Of a stretch of 64,000 bases of DNA, positions 1 through 10,101 are shown piece by piece. Numbering within the stretch: the stretch's first letter is position 1; every line of letters starts with the position of its first letter. The stretch lies in the NCBI GenBank assembly GCA_900313005.1, contig ONZJ01000002.1, positions 1,876,996-1,940,995 on the forward strand. Reading direction: 5' to 3'. Both the position numbers and the translations under genes were made by a program. This stretch comes from Rhodobacteraceae bacterium EL129. Its GTDB lineage: Bacteria; Pseudomonadota; Alphaproteobacteria; Rhodobacterales; Rhodobacteraceae. Below the pieces are notes generated by a model. That model was not told where the DNA came from. It saw nothing but the letters and a program-made list of their open reading frames with translations, and searched no databases.

Positions 1-1004
1 GCTTCGGGCTTGAGCTGGCCCCGGGTTTGTTGATCTTCCATCAACGGAGCCAGCCCAGAGGCGTTTGAAAAGGCCCGCAGCGTGACCCAGGATTGCCACA
101 GTGCGTCACGCGAAAACGGCGGGGCGATCGCCTCGACCTCGGCCCCCTGTCCGGCCAAGACGTCAAGCGCCGTGCAGCATAGATCAAGGATACCTTCTTC
201 GTATGGCAAGCCACCCCAATCCCCCAACCATGCAATGCGCTTGCCCTTGGCGTCAGGTGCCACGTCGCCCATCGCTGTATAGGGCATCGGATTGGGCACA
301 CGTGCGTCAGGGCCGCTCATTACATCCAGTTGCAGTGCCAGATCACCGGGGCTGCGCGCCATGGGGCCATTGGTGGCCAGCTGGTGCAGGTAGGCCTCGC
401 CCTCTGGCTCGGACGGGACCCGCCCCCAACTGGGGCGCATGCCAAAGAGGTTATTCCACCCAGCTGGATTGCGCAGAGACCCCATCATGTCCGAGCCATC
501 TGCGATGCTCAGCATCCCAGTGGCCAAGGCCACTGCCGCCCCACCGGAGGAACCACCACAGGTGACAGCGGGATTATAAGGGTTCAACGTGGTACCATGC
601 ACCGGGTTGTAAGTGTGGCTGCCCAGGCCAAATTCGGGCGTATTGGTTTTGCCGATGATGATCGCCCCGGCCGCGCGCAGGCGCGCCACATGCAGGCAGT
701 CGGACTGGGCCATCTGCCCGGCAAATGCGGGCGAGCCTTGCGATGTGGGAAGTCCCTTTGCATCCGCCAGATCTTTGATCGCAATGGGCAAGCCGTGCAA
801 CGGTCCGATGGGTGCAGTGGCATCCGCCGCCCGCGCCTCGGCAAACAGATCATCCGCGTCGCGCAACGAGACAACGGCATTCACACGCGGGTTCACCTCT
901 GCAATCCGCTCAAGCGTGGCCTGCATGAGGGTTTCGGAACTTAGGCTTTTATCAGCGATACGGGCCGCCTGTTCGCGCGCATCTTTGCGTAGAATATCGG
1001 TCAT
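1..1004 (-). CDS. Amidase signature family hydrolase (C-terminus outside window)
   Basis: The gene starts at 1004 and runs off the left edge, so about 334 N-terminal residues are visible. The amidase-signature Ser-cisSer-Lys triad is recognisable: Lys77 in AIKDL, the Gly/Ser-rich GGSSGG at 150-155, and the nucleophile Ser176 in GSDMMGSLRNP. Members hydrolyse amides such as carboxamides or Glu-tRNA intermediates; the substrate cannot be read from the sequence. One oddity is that the usual GSDxGGS reads GSDMMGS, with Met replacing the first Gly. It lies 65 bp downstream of a DppB-type permease on the same strand, so an uptake-plus-hydrolysis operon for an amide or peptide is likely. It is not GatA with confidence, because no gatB or gatC is visible. 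Confidence 0.9.
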   Translation of the reverse strand, partial: MTDILRKDAREQAARIADKSLSSETLMQATLERIAEVNPRVNAVVSLRDADDLFAEARAADATAPIGPLHGLPIAIKDLADAKGLPTSQGSPAFAGQMAQSDCLHVARLRAAGAIIIGKTNTPEFGLGSHTYNPVHGTTLNPYNPAVTCGGSSGGAAVALATGMLSIADGSDMMGSLRNPAGWNNLFGMRPSWGRVPSEPEGEAYLHQLATNGPMARSPGDLALQLDVMSGPDARVPNPMPYTAMGDVAPDAKGKRIAWLGDWGGLPYEEGILDLCCTALDVLAGQGAEVEAIAPPFSRDALWQSWVTLRAFSNASGLAPLMEDQQTRGQLKPE

Positions 1005-1069
1005 CCTGCCATGAGGCCCGAATGTGCCCAAAGGTTCAAGAGACAAGTCGGTGAAATACGCCAGCCTTG

Positions 1070-2026
1070 CTACTTGGGATGGCGCAACCGCGGGTTGGTC
1101 AAGATTGCCCCGACATCCGCCATAAGATTCATCAGGATGAAAACTGCCGCGAAAATTAGGCAGCAGGCCTGTACCACCGGGAAATCACGCTTTGCTACCG
1201 CGTTCACGAGGGCCTGACCGATACCGGGGTAGACAAAGACCACCTCCACCAACACCACGCCAGTGATCAAAAAGGCAAGGTTCAGCGCCACCACGTTGAT
1301 GATCGGGGCCCAGGCGTTGGGCAGCGCGTGTTTGACGATCACCCGCCACGGCGGTGCCCCTTTCAGTTTGGCCATCTCGATATAGGGCGAGGACAGCAAA
1401 TCCACGATCGCCGCGCGTGTCATGCGCATCATTTGGGCGATTGTGATCATGACCAGCACCAAGGCCGGCAGGAAGGTTCTTTCCAGAAACTCAAAAAACG
1501 TCATGTCGCCCTGCAGACTGGATATAGCCGGGAACATTTGCCATTTGACGGCAAAGAACAGGATCAGGATGTACCCCAGAAAGAAATCCGGGGACGACAC
1601 CCAGGTCAGCGCCATCACATTGGCAAACTTGTCAAAGATGGAATTGCGCAGCAGCGCGACAACCACGCCCAGAAAAATGGCAATGGGAACGGCAATGACG
1701 GCGGCATATGTCGCCAGATACATGGTGTTTTTGAACCGCTCTCCGATCACTGATGAGACACTGAATCCGGTCACGATTGAGTTGCCAAAATCGAGCACCA
1801 TCGCCCCCTGAAGCCAGCCCAGATACCGGATCACCGCAGGTTGGTTTAGACCCATTTCCTTGCGTAGGGCCGCCAGGTTTTCTTCGGTCGCCCCCTGCCC
1901 CAGCACCGCTTGGGCCACATCTCCGGGCAAAAGCTCGACCATGAAGAAGATGATCATGGAGATCACGATCAGGGTCAGCAGCCCAAAGAAAAGCCGTTTT
2001 CCAATCAGCCTGAAGATATCCAACAT
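1070..2026 (-). CDS. ABC transporter permease, DppB/OppB family
   Basis: This 318-residue inner-membrane protein has the organisation of dipeptide/oligopeptide permease subunit 1. There is an N-terminal helix (about 10-30), then the family motif ELLPGDVAQAVLGQ, several hydrophobic segments, and a cytoplasmic coupling loop around MAKLKGAPPWRVIVKHALPN that contacts the ATPase. The ATG at 2026 has AGGGAG about seven bases upstream. Such permeases work with a DppC partner, one or two ATPases and a periplasmic binding protein, but none of these lies beside it here: prfB is upstream and an amidase follows. The missing subunits may lie beyond the left edge. The substrate class is inferred from family only. 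Confidence 0.9.
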   Translation of the reverse strand: MLDIFRLIGKRLFFGLLTLIVISMIIFFMVELLPGDVAQAVLGQGATEENLAALRKEMGLNQPAVIRYLGWLQGAMVLDFGNSIVTGFSVSSVIGERFKNTMYLATYAAVIAVPIAIFLGVVVALLRNSIFDKFANVMALTWVSSPDFFLGYILILFFAVKWQMFPAISSLQGDMTFFEFLERTFLPALVLVMITIAQMMRMTRAAIVDLLSSPYIEMAKLKGAPPWRVIVKHALPNAWAPIINVVALNLAFLITGVVLVEVVFVYPGIGQALVNAVAKRDFPVVQACCLIFAAVFILMNLMADVGAILTNPRLRHPK

Positions 2027-2338
2027 TGTGCTCTCCCTGAAGGGTCCGTGCGATCGAAAGACGGGCCGGAACAGTTTCCGACGCGTCCGAGCAGCTAGCC
2101 GCAGCGGTCACTCGGTGCGGAAGAGGAATGTTGTAAATCCGATGCAGATTAACAAGAAACGGGTAGGCAAAAGGATGAGAGTTTGCGCGCTCATTCTCAC
2201 CAAAATATTGATACTAAAGCATTTTATACGGACATGATTCTCAATGAGGAAGAGCGGCCACATTGGGTCAACTTATCTACTGATCGATGTCGGTTTTGCG
2301 AGAATGGGCCGACCCAACGCGTTCCAGACGCGAAACGA
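2027..2338. other. Intergenic region between prfB and the permease gene
   Basis: This stretch of about 310 bp has no convincing gene on either strand. It must hold the promoter of the leftward permease/amidase operon and the 3' end of prfB. It contains an AT-rich segment around 2190-2240 that could include the promoter. I saw no clear stem followed by a T-run for prfB. Confidence 0.5.
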
Positions 2339-3466
2339 TCAATCCTCTCCCTGCGCTTCGGCCCGGGATTTGCCTGACACATTCATCGCCAGAGTGGCCG
2401 CCATGAACGGATCGAGATCACCGTCTAGTACGCCCTTGGTATCTGATGTCTCGTGACTGGTGCGCAGGTCCTTGACCATCTGATAGGGCTGCAACACATA
2501 GCTGCGGATCTGGTTGCCCCAGCCTGCATCGCCCTTGGCCTCGTGGGCGGCGTTGATGTCGGCAGTGCGGCGGTCCAGCTCCATCTGATAGAGCCGCGAT
2601 TTCAGCGCCTTCATGGCAATGTCGCGGTTCTGGTGCTGTGATTTGACTGACGAGGTCACGACGATTCCCGTCGGGTTGTGGGTGATCCGCACGGCGGAAT
2701 CGGTGGTGTTCACGTGCTGCCCGCCCGCCCCAGAGGACCGATAGGTGTCTACACGAATATCCGCCGGATTCACTTCGATCTCGATGTCGTCATCCACCAC
2801 TGGATAGACCCAGACGGAACAAAACGAGGTATGCCTTTTGGCAGCGCTGTCGAACGGAGAAATCCGCACCAAACGATGCACCCCAGACTCTGACTTTAGC
2901 CAACCATAGGCGTTGTGGCCGCTGATCTTATAGGCCGCAGACTTAATGCCTGCCTCGTCGCCGGCACTTTCCGATTGCAACTCGACCGAATAGCCGCGCT
3001 TCTCGGCCCAGCGGACATACATCCGCGCCAGCATCGAAGCCCAGTCACAGCTTTCGGTGCCCCCGGCCCCGGCGTTGATTTCGAGAAACGTATCATTGCT
3101 GTCCGCCTCGCCGTTCAACAGGGCCTCCAGCTCTTTCTCGGCCGCTTTCTTGGCCAGCTTGCGCAGGGCGTTCTCGGCTTCGGTGATGACCTCGTGGTCA
3201 TCCTCCATTTCGCCCATCTCGATCAGCTCGGAATTGTCCGACAGATCCTGCTGGATGCTGTTGTGTGTATCCAACGCATCAACCAAAGACTGGCGTTCAC
3301 GCATCAGCTTTTGCGCCTTGGCCGGATCATCCCATAGGTTTGGATCTTCCACCCGGGCGTTGAATTCTTCCAACCGATGCTGAGCGGTCTCCCAACCCAG
3401 ACGCTGACGCAACAGCTCCAGAGAGGTTTCAATCTCGCCAACGAGAGTTTGTATTTCGGCGCGCAT
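2339..3466 (-). CDS. prfB: Peptide chain release factor 2
   Basis: RF2 reads UGA and UAA stop codons and triggers peptidyl-tRNA hydrolysis on the ribosome. The 375-residue length is normal. The GGQ catalytic motif is in [16 protein letters not shown], and the RF2-specific SPF stop-recognition tripeptide is in [16 protein letters not shown]. The region aligned with the programmed frameshift of many bacterial prfB genes (about codons 20-30, [15 protein letters not shown]) reads through without an internal stop, so the +1 frameshift autoregulation of E. coli is absent. It lies downstream of the class A PBP gene on the same strand, with a 120-bp gap. Confidence 0.97.
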   Translation of the reverse strand: MRAEIQTLVGEIETSLELLRQRLGWETAQHRLEEFNARVEDPNLWDDPAKAQKLMRERQSLVDALDTHNSIQQDLSDNSELIEMGEMEDDHEVITEAENALRKLAKKAAEKELEALLNGEADSNDTFLEINAGAGGTESCDWASMLARMYVRWAEKRGYSVELQSESAGDEAGIKSAAYKISGHNAYGWLKSESGVHRLVRISPFDSAAKRHTSFCSVWVYPVVDDDIEIEVNPADIRVDTYRSSGAGGQHVNTTDSAVRITHNPTGIVVTSSVKSQHQNRDIAMKALKSRLYQMELDRRTADINAAHEAKGDAGWGNQIRSYVLQPYQMVKDLRTSHETSDTKGVLDGDLDPFMAATLAMNVSGKSRAEAQGED

Positions 3467-3586
3467 GGTGGGGCTAATCCTTGGGGTCTTGTTTAGACAC
3501 GGTGATACCGCAGGGCCTGACGCGCAGCAAGAAGGGTTTGCCCCATTCTGTGCACGTCCGAAGCGGCGTGGTCATCCCAGCTGCGC

Positions 3587-6103
3587 TTAGTACAACCCAC
3601 CCGAGCTGAGCGATCCGAATGTCGCTTTCTCGCCCACCTGAGCTTTTTTGCCGGTCGAGGTCGTGACCTCTTTGATCTCTTCGCTTTCACCGGTTCTGAA
3701 GAGGTCCAGATCATCGCCCATGGCAAAGCCGCCATCAAACATGATCCCAAAATTGATGTCTTCACCAGCCCGGAAACATTCAGAGACCACATATTTCCCT
3801 GATGCATCACTCGACAAACGTGCACCCGTAGTCCGGTCGATCTTGATGAAATCACAGTCTCCGGGAGCGCGGAACTTGCCGCCGCCGTATTTCTTGATCG
3901 CCTTGGACATGAAACGCTGAAAGACCGGACCACACATCGTGCCACCGTAGGCGCCCTTGCCCATCGGACGAGGCGTGTCAAAACCAATGTAGCACCCGGC
4001 AACGATATTGCTGGAGAAGCCCACGAACCACACGTCCCGCGCGTCGTTGGTGGTGCCGGTCTTGCCCGCAATTGGCACCGGCAGGTTGATGTTCTTGGCT
4101 GCTGTGCCGCGATCGACCACACCTTGCATCATCGAGGTCAGCTGATAGGCGGTGACGGCATCCATCACCCTCTCGCGGTTGGAGACGATGCGCGGCGCGC
4201 GGCCACTGGCGATGTTTGGATCACCACATTCCGTACAATCGCGCGTGTCGTGGCGATAGACGGTTTTGCCAAAACGGTCCTGAACGCGATCCACCAAAGT
4301 AGGCTCGACCCGCTCGCCGCCATTGGCAAACATCGCATAGGCCGCGACCATCTTGAACAAAGTGGTCTCCTCGGCGCCCAGCGAGTTGGCCAGGAAACGG
4401 CGCATGTTCTTGTAAACACCAAAGCGCTCGGCGTAGTCGGCGACGATGTCCATACCAACCTCCTGGGCCAATCGAATGGTCATCAGGTTGCGCGACTGCT
4501 CAATCCCTGTCCGCAATGGCGTCGGGCCATAAAACCGGTTCGAGGAGTTACGTGGCCGCCACAGGCCTTGCGGCGTGTTGATCTCAATCGGGGCGTCCAC
4601 GACAATGGTCGCGGGGGTATAGCCGCTGTCCAGTGCGGCGGCATAGACAAATGGCTTGAAGCTTGACCCGGGCTGGCGTTGCGCCTGTGTCGCCCGGTTA
4701 AAGACCGAGTGCTGATAGCTGAATCCGCCCTGCATGGCGATCACACGGCCTGTGTGCACGTCCATGGCAACAAAACCACCCTGGACTTCGGGCACCTGCC
4801 GCAGAGTCCAGCGGACGAAATTGCCATCCTCGGTCATCCGGCGCACATGCACCACGTCGCCGACGTTGAATTCATCAACAAAGCTGCCGGGCAGCCAGCT
4901 AATATCCTTGCGCGGAACGACATGTGGCTCGGCCTCGGTTTCCGTGACACCTTCAATTCCCATGCGCATCTGCTGATCGCCGATCTCCAGCACAACAGCA
5001 GGGTGCCATTTGCCATCCAGGTTCACATCCCGCGATACCGGCAGATCCGCCAATGCGGCGCGCCATGCGGTCTCGTTGCCTAGTACCTCAGGGAGCAAAG
5101 TCTTGCCCGTACCACGCCATTGACCCCGTCCGCGATCGTAGCGCTCCAGTTGCTTTTGCAAGGCCTTGGCGGCCACATCCTGCATTTCGGGATCAATCGT
5201 GGCGCGCACGCTCAGGCCCCCGGTGAAGAACTCTCCCTCACCAAAGTCGCGGCTCAGCTGACGGCGGATTTCATCAGTAAAGTAATCGCGCGGCGGCAAG
5301 GCCTTGGCGAAGGGCTCAAAGTCCCCGTTCTGCACCGAGCGCACGGGCTGCGCCACTTCGGTCTCGTACTCCGCCTCTGAGATGAAGCCGTTTTCCTTCA
5401 TCTCCTCCAGCACAAAGTCACGCCGCGTGCGCAGGCGTTCCTTTTGGCGCACCGGGTGATAGTCCGACGGCGCTTTGGGCATCGTGGCCAGGAACGCCGC
5501 CTCATGCGGAGCCAGATCGCGCAGGGGTTTGTTGAAATAGGTCTGCGCGGCCGCGGCCACGCCATAGGAATTCTGGCCTAGAAAAATCTCATTGAGATAC
5601 AGCTCGAGGATCTCTTCCTTGCTCAAAGTGTCTTCGATCCGCGTGGCCAGAATGATCTCTTTGATCTTGCGCTCCGCACGGCGATCGCCTGACAACAGGA
5701 AGTTCTTCATCACCTGCTGCGTGATCGTCGAGGCCCCGCGGACGTTTTGCCCACGCGACTTTACAGCCTCGACAAAGGCCGCTGCGATGCTGCGCGCGTC
5801 ATAGCCTGCATGGGTATAGAAATTCTTGTCCTCCGCCGAGATAAAGGCGTTCTTGATCATCTGCGGAATTTCCTCAGCGGGCGTAAACAAACGCCGCTCC
5901 TTAGAAAACTCGTCGATGATCCGCCCTTCGCCCGAGTAAATCCGGCTGATCGTGGGCGGCGTATAATTGGCCAGGCTTTCGTGGCTGGGCAGGTCTTCCC
6001 CATAGATGTGAAAAACCGCACCGATGCACAGCAAAATCAGCATAACACCCAAGGTGAGCATGCTGAACATCGTGCCGAAAAAAGTTGTTATCGCTCTGAG
6101 CAA
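3587..6103 (-). CDS. mrcA: Penicillin-binding protein 1A (bifunctional transglycosylase/transpeptidase)
   Basis: This class A PBP of 838 residues polymerises and cross-links peptidoglycan in the periplasm. An N-terminal membrane anchor (about 8-30) is followed by the GT51 glycosyltransferase domain, with the catalytic Glu in SAEDKNFYTHAGYD and the GASTITQQVMKNFLL motif. The transpeptidase has SxxK in QPGSSFKPFVYAAALD, SxN in SRN, and KTG in AGKTGTTNDARDVWFVG. An insertion of OB-fold type, common in PBP1A, sits between the two domains. It follows the amiC-type amidase on the same strand (106-bp gap), so two cell-wall enzymes are probably co-transcribed. Confidence 0.96.
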   Translation of the reverse strand: MLRAITTFFGTMFSMLTLGVMLILLCIGAVFHIYGEDLPSHESLANYTPPTISRIYSGEGRIIDEFSKERRLFTPAEEIPQMIKNAFISAEDKNFYTHAGYDARSIAAAFVEAVKSRGQNVRGASTITQQVMKNFLLSGDRRAERKIKEIILATRIEDTLSKEEILELYLNEIFLGQNSYGVAAAAQTYFNKPLRDLAPHEAAFLATMPKAPSDYHPVRQKERLRTRRDFVLEEMKENGFISEAEYETEVAQPVRSVQNGDFEPFAKALPPRDYFTDEIRRQLSRDFGEGEFFTGGLSVRATIDPEMQDVAAKALQKQLERYDRGRGQWRGTGKTLLPEVLGNETAWRAALADLPVSRDVNLDGKWHPAVVLEIGDQQMRMGIEGVTETEAEPHVVPRKDISWLPGSFVDEFNVGDVVHVRRMTEDGNFVRWTLRQVPEVQGGFVAMDVHTGRVIAMQGGFSYQHSVFNRATQAQRQPGSSFKPFVYAAALDSGYTPATIVVDAPIEINTPQGLWRPRNSSNRFYGPTPLRTGIEQSRNLMTIRLAQEVGMDIVADYAERFGVYKNMRRFLANSLGAEETTLFKMVAAYAMFANGGERVEPTLVDRVQDRFGKTVYRHDTRDCTECGDPNIASGRAPRIVSNRERVMDAVTAYQLTSMMQGVVDRGTAAKNINLPVPIAGKTGTTNDARDVWFVGFSSNIVAGCYIGFDTPRPMGKGAYGGTMCGPVFQRFMSKAIKKYGGGKFRAPGDCDFIKIDRTTGARLSSDASGKYVVSECFRAGEDINFGIMFDGGFAMGDDLDLFRTGESEEIKEVTTSTGKKAQVGEKATFGSLSSGGLY

Positions 6104-6209
6104 AACGGCCCCCGGTAAGTCTTGTGTGTCATATAGTGTCGGGTGCGGTTGGCGTCAAAACACAATCGAGGGGAAACTACGCTGGTTTCCGCCCATTTTT
6201 GTCGGCACA

Positions 6210-7445
6210 TCACTGGCGCACCAGATCGGCAGTGGCCTCATCCGCGCGTTGCCAGGCCAGAATAGCGTCACGAATGCTGGCGGCCATAACGGCGCGCCAC
6301 TCTGGATTTCTAATGTTCGCGCGATCTTTTTCGCTGGATAAGAACCCCAACTCCAGCAGAACAGAGGGAATATCCGGGCTTTTCAAAACCGAAAATCCAG
6401 CCGAACGCATGGGCCGCCCAGCCAGTTTCAACCCGCGTTGCTTGATGCCTAGACGGATCGCCTCGGCCAGGCGATCTGCACGCGGTTGGGTTTCCTGCCT
6501 TGCCAGGTCAATCAGAATGTCGGCCACCACGTCGTCTTGTCGGCTAAGGTCAATTCCAGCCAGTATATCCGCACGGTCGTGGCGCTCGGCCAAGGCGGCG
6601 CTGGCAGCATCCGAGGCGCTTGCAGACAGCGTATAGACAGTCGCCCCGTGGGCGCGCCCTTCGCTGAGCGCGTCGGCATGCAGGGACAAAAAGATATCTG
6701 CGCCAAGCTGATGGGCAATCGCCACCCGGCGTTCAAGCGACACGAAGGTATCAGTATTGCGCGTCAGCTCGACCTCGATATCACCGGATCGCACCAGCAA
6801 GTCTTTCAATTCAATCGCAAAAAGCAGCATGAGGTCCTTTTCCAGAACCCCACCCTGATCGGCGCCCGGATCAATGCCGCCGTGGCCCGGGTCAAGCAAT
6901 ACCTTTAAGGGCCCGTCTTTTGCTGGCGTTTGCGCCGCTGTCTCGACATCCGGCGTGAGCAGGTCCCAACCCGGCATCTCCGGCACCCCGGCACCTGCAG
7001 TAAAGCTTTCGGGATCGCTGGGCGACAGCGCCACCGTCAGCGTGGCCCCTTCGCCGGCGTCCGACAAGGCCAGATCGGCCCTGTCCAGCGCGTAAGGCCC
7101 ATCAAGATCGACCACCATACGCGACCAGCCGGGACGAAACCTGCCCATGCGTACCGCCAGAATGCGGTCGCTCTGGTCCAGGGCCTCGGCTGACGCGCCG
7201 GTCCAATCCACCTCGCGAAAGTCAATGACCAGACGCGCCGGCGCGTCCAGCGTGAACACCCGGTAGGGCACGCCCTGGCTGAGGTTCAATGTCATCGTTA
7301 CCCCGCGCCAGCTGTCTTCAATGACCGAGCCTTCGGCCTCCAGCCGAGCAAGGCCGCTGAAGCCTTCGGTCTGTGCCGTCGCAGGCGCTGCAAGGCCCCA
7401 AAGCCCCAGCACACATGCCGCCATCATTTTGATCAATCTGCTCAC
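6210..7445 (-). CDS. amiC: N-acetylmuramoyl-L-alanine amidase with AMIN domain (AmiC type)
   Basis: This 411-residue periplasmic zinc amidase cleaves the bond between MurNAc and the stem peptide during septal peptidoglycan splitting. An N-terminal signal peptide ends around the ATAQ at residues 22-25. An AMIN domain (about 35-135) for envelope targeting follows, then the Amidase_3 catalytic domain from about residue 180. Zinc-site segments are visible: LLDPGHGGIDPGADQ (first His), the downstream Glu, and DIFLSLHADA (His). The C-terminal VLLELGFLSSEKD carries the catalytic Glu region. It is upstream of and probably co-transcribed with the PBP1A gene. Confidence 0.94.
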   Translation of the reverse strand: MSRLIKMMAACVLGLWGLAAPATAQTEGFSGLARLEAEGSVIEDSWRGVTMTLNLSQGVPYRVFTLDAPARLVIDFREVDWTGASAEALDQSDRILAVRMGRFRPGWSRMVVDLDGPYALDRADLALSDAGEGATLTVALSPSDPESFTAGAGVPEMPGWDLLTPDVETAAQTPAKDGPLKVLLDPGHGGIDPGADQGGVLEKDLMLLFAIELKDLLVRSGDIEVELTRNTDTFVSLERRVAIAHQLGADIFLSLHADALSEGRAHGATVYTLSASASDAASAALAERHDRADILAGIDLSRQDDVVADILIDLARQETQPRADRLAEAIRLGIKQRGLKLAGRPMRSAGFSVLKSPDIPSVLLELGFLSSEKDRANIRNPEWRAVMAASIRDAILAWQRADEATADLVRQ

Positions 7446-7550
7446 CGCCGGTACCCGGTCTTGTTGGTTGGCTTTACCTTAACCGATTCCCTGCCCCTTT
7501 GCACGGACCCCTGGCCTTCATCTTGCCAGAAATACGCAGAAGTTGGCCTC

Positions 7551-8702
7551 TTAACCCGGCCAGCGCTCTGCCATATAGCGGGTCAGCCGGGCAAGACCTT
7601 CCTCGATATCCACCGTGGCACGGGCATAGGAAAAGCGCAGAGTGCCCCCGCCCCGGATAGGATCAAAATCCAGACCGGGCGTCACGGCCACGCGGGCCTT
7701 CTCCAGAATGTCCTGGGCCAGCGCTCGGCTGTCATCCGTGATGTCGGACACATCCGCATAGACATAAAACGCCCCATCAGGCGGCGCGATCTTGGAGAAT
7801 CCAGCCTTAGGCAGCGCCTCCAACATCAGCGCGCGATTGGCCCGGTAGACATCCATATTGGCCTGCAGTTCGGCCTCGCAGTCCATGGCGGCCATTGCTG
7901 TGATCTGACTGGCATGAGGCGGACAGATGAACATGTTCTGCGCCAATCGCTCGACCACGCGCACATGATCCTCGGGCACCACCATCCAACCCACGCGCCA
8001 TCCGGTCATGCTAAAATACTTCGAAAAGGAATTGATCACATAGACCTGATCACTGATCTCTAGCGCACTCACCGCTTTGCGCTCGTATTCTATACCGTGG
8101 TAAATCTCATCCGAAATAAAGCTGGCCCCCTGCCCGGCGCAGGCCTCAATCAAAGCACTCAGTTCGTCTCGGCCCAGCATTGTGCCACTGGGATTCGCTG
8201 GACTGGCGACCATCAATCCCTCGAGGTTTTGCCCGTCCAGATCGGCGGGCACCGGTTGATAGCGGTTTTCCGCCGCCGTCTGGATGTCGACCGGACACAT
8301 CCCCAAGGCCCGCAGGATCTGGCGATAGCTGGGATACCCAGGGGCCCCGATCCCCACCCGTGCGCCTGAATCGAACAAAGCCGAGAAACTCAGCAGAAAC
8401 GCCCCGGACGAGCCCGGCGTGACAATCACGCGGTCGGGGTTGAGGTCCAGATCATACCACTCCCCATAAAGTTTCGCGATCCGCGCACGAAGCTGCGGAA
8501 GGCCCAAGGCCACCGTGTAACCCATCGCATCGCTCTGCATGGCATCGCTCAGCGCAAGGCGTGCGCCCTCAGGCGCAGGGGTGCCCGGCTGCCCCACTTC
8601 CATGTGGATAATGTGCTGGCCTTGTGCCTCGGCCAGGGCGGCGGCCTGCATCACATCCATCACAATAAAGGGATCAACCTCGCTTCGGCTTGAGTTCCGC
8701 AT
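7551..8702 (-). CDS. Class I/II pyridoxal-phosphate aminotransferase
   Basis: This 383-residue PLP enzyme has fold-type I aspartate-aminotransferase organisation. The PLP Lys is in NSFSKYFSMTGWRVGW, the cofactor-binding Asn in ASPANPSGTML, the ring-stacking Asp in FISDEIYHGIEY, and the substrate carboxylate Arg near the C-terminus in TLRFSYAR. It transfers amino groups between an amino acid and a 2-oxo acid; the exact amino acid cannot be told from sequence. It is divergent from the M48 protease gene with 64 bp between the starts. Confidence 0.92.
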   Translation of the reverse strand: MRNSSRSEVDPFIVMDVMQAAALAEAQGQHIIHMEVGQPGTPAPEGARLALSDAMQSDAMGYTVALGLPQLRARIAKLYGEWYDLDLNPDRVIVTPGSSGAFLLSFSALFDSGARVGIGAPGYPSYRQILRALGMCPVDIQTAAENRYQPVPADLDGQNLEGLMVASPANPSGTMLGRDELSALIEACAGQGASFISDEIYHGIEYERKAVSALEISDQVYVINSFSKYFSMTGWRVGWMVVPEDHVRVVERLAQNMFICPPHASQITAMAAMDCEAELQANMDVYRANRALMLEALPKAGFSKIAPPDGAFYVYADVSDITDDSRALAQDILEKARVAVTPGLDFDPIRGGGTLRFSYARATVDIEEGLARLTRYMAERWPG

Positions 8703-8766
8703 ACATTCATTCCTAGACTATCGCCAATCGACACCTAGCTTTCACAAGGAAAGAGAGCGCCCGTCA

Positions 8767-10095
8767 ATGAAGCATTTCAGACTGTTGGCCCTTGGCCTGA
8801 TCCTGACCCTCGTGCTGGGCTCGCCCCTGCGGGCGCTGACCCTGCTGCGCGATCCCGATATCGAATATGCACTGAAACAAATCGCCTCGCCCGTTCTCAA
8901 GGCTGCGGGTCTCAGCCCTACGCGTACGGATATCCTGATTATTGATGATCGCAGCCTGAACGCCTTTGTGGTGGACCGGTCGGCGATCTTTATCCATTCG
9001 GGGCTTTTGCTAAAGATGAACAATGCCGCGATGTTGCAGGCAGTGATCGCACATGAGGCGGCCCATATCGCCAACGGTCATCTGGTACGCCGCCCTGTGG
9101 CCATCCGCAACGCGCGCACCGCCGCCGGGATTGGCGCGGTGCTGGCTGGCGCGGCGGCTGCAACCTCTGGCAATGGTCAGGCTGCAGCCGCCGCAGCCGC
9201 GGGTGCGTCCAACAGTGCACTGCGTCTGCTTCTGGCGCACACGAGGGCCGAGGAAAACGCCGCGGACCAATCCGGGATGCGGTATCTGGCGAATGCCGGC
9301 GTCGACACCAATGCGATGGTCCAGGTGATGGAAATCTTCCGCGGGCAAGAGGCCCTGTCGGTCTCGCGCCGGGACGCCTATGCCCGTTCGCACCCGCTGT
9401 CCTCGGACCGCTACCGCGTCGTCAAACGGCTGGCTGCGGGCTATGAGGGCCGCGCCAAAGACAGCTCCAACGCCGACTATTGGTTTGCGCGCGCCAAGGG
9501 CAAGCTGTCGGCGTTCAAACGCTCTCCGAAATGGACGCTGAACCGGGCGGGCGAATACGGCTATAAGGACGTCAAACTGATGCGCCAGGCGGTGGCGTAT
9601 CACCGTCAATCCAACCTCAAACGCGCTTTGACTGCCATTGATGGCGCGATCGCCACCCGTCCAAACGATCCATACCTACGTGAATTGCGTGGGCAGATTT
9701 TAATGGAAGGTCGCCAAACCAAAGCCGCCATTTCGGCCTATGGTGGGGCTGTCAATCAAGCTCCACGCAATGCTTTAATCCTGGGGTCTTATGGTCGTTC
9801 GCTTCTAGCCGGAGGGCAGTTGAAGAAAGCCGTGCAGGTTCTTGAAAAATCACGCGCTTTAGATGGACGTGACGCGCGTGTCGTGCGTGATCTGGCTGCT
9901 GCCCACGCCAAACTGGGCAACCGCGGCATGGCCTCGGTCTTAACAGCCGAACGCTACGCCATGTCGGGCCGTTTGAAAGATGCCAGCATCCACGCCAAAC
10001 GCGCGTCTGATCTCTTGCCTCGCGGATCAACCGCTTGGCAGCGCGCCCAAGATGTGCTTTCTGCCGCGAAAGCCGCCTCCAAGAAAAGGAAATAA
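8767..10095 (+). CDS. M48 family metalloprotease with TPR repeats (BepA-like)
   Basis: I chose the ATG at 8767, which gives 442 residues with a clean signal peptide (cleavage near LRALT) and GAGAG nine bases upstream; longer upstream starts would overlap the divergent aminotransferase. The zinc motif HEAAH is in AVIAHEAAHIANGHLVRR, and the third ligand Glu is probably in HTRAEENAADQSGMRYL. The C-terminal third is a set of TPR-like helix pairs. E. coli BepA acts as protease and chaperone for outer-membrane proteins such as LptD; an equivalent quality-control role here is inference. A DsbA-family gene follows 6 bp later, its ribosome site lying inside the end of this gene, so the two look coupled. 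Confidence 0.93.
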   Translation: MKHFRLLALGLILTLVLGSPLRALTLLRDPDIEYALKQIASPVLKAAGLSPTRTDILIIDDRSLNAFVVDRSAIFIHSGLLLKMNNAAMLQAVIAHEAAHIANGHLVRRPVAIRNARTAAGIGAVLAGAAAATSGNGQAAAAAAAGASNSALRLLLAHTRAEENAADQSGMRYLANAGVDTNAMVQVMEIFRGQEALSVSRRDAYARSHPLSSDRYRVVKRLAAGYEGRAKDSSNADYWFARAKGKLSAFKRSPKWTLNRAGEYGYKDVKLMRQAVAYHRQSNLKRALTAIDGAIATRPNDPYLRELRGQILMEGRQTKAAISAYGGAVNQAPRNALILGSYGRSLLAGGQLKKAVQVLEKSRALDGRDARVVRDLAAAHAKLGNRGMASVLTAERYAMSGRLKDASIHAKRASDLLPRGSTAWQRAQDVLSAAKAASKKRK

Positions 10096-10101
10096 TATCC
10101 C

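Noticed and set aside
8539..8766. N-terminal extension of the M48 protease gene
   Set aside because: It would overlap the divergent aminotransferase and precede a clean signal peptide that starts at 8767.
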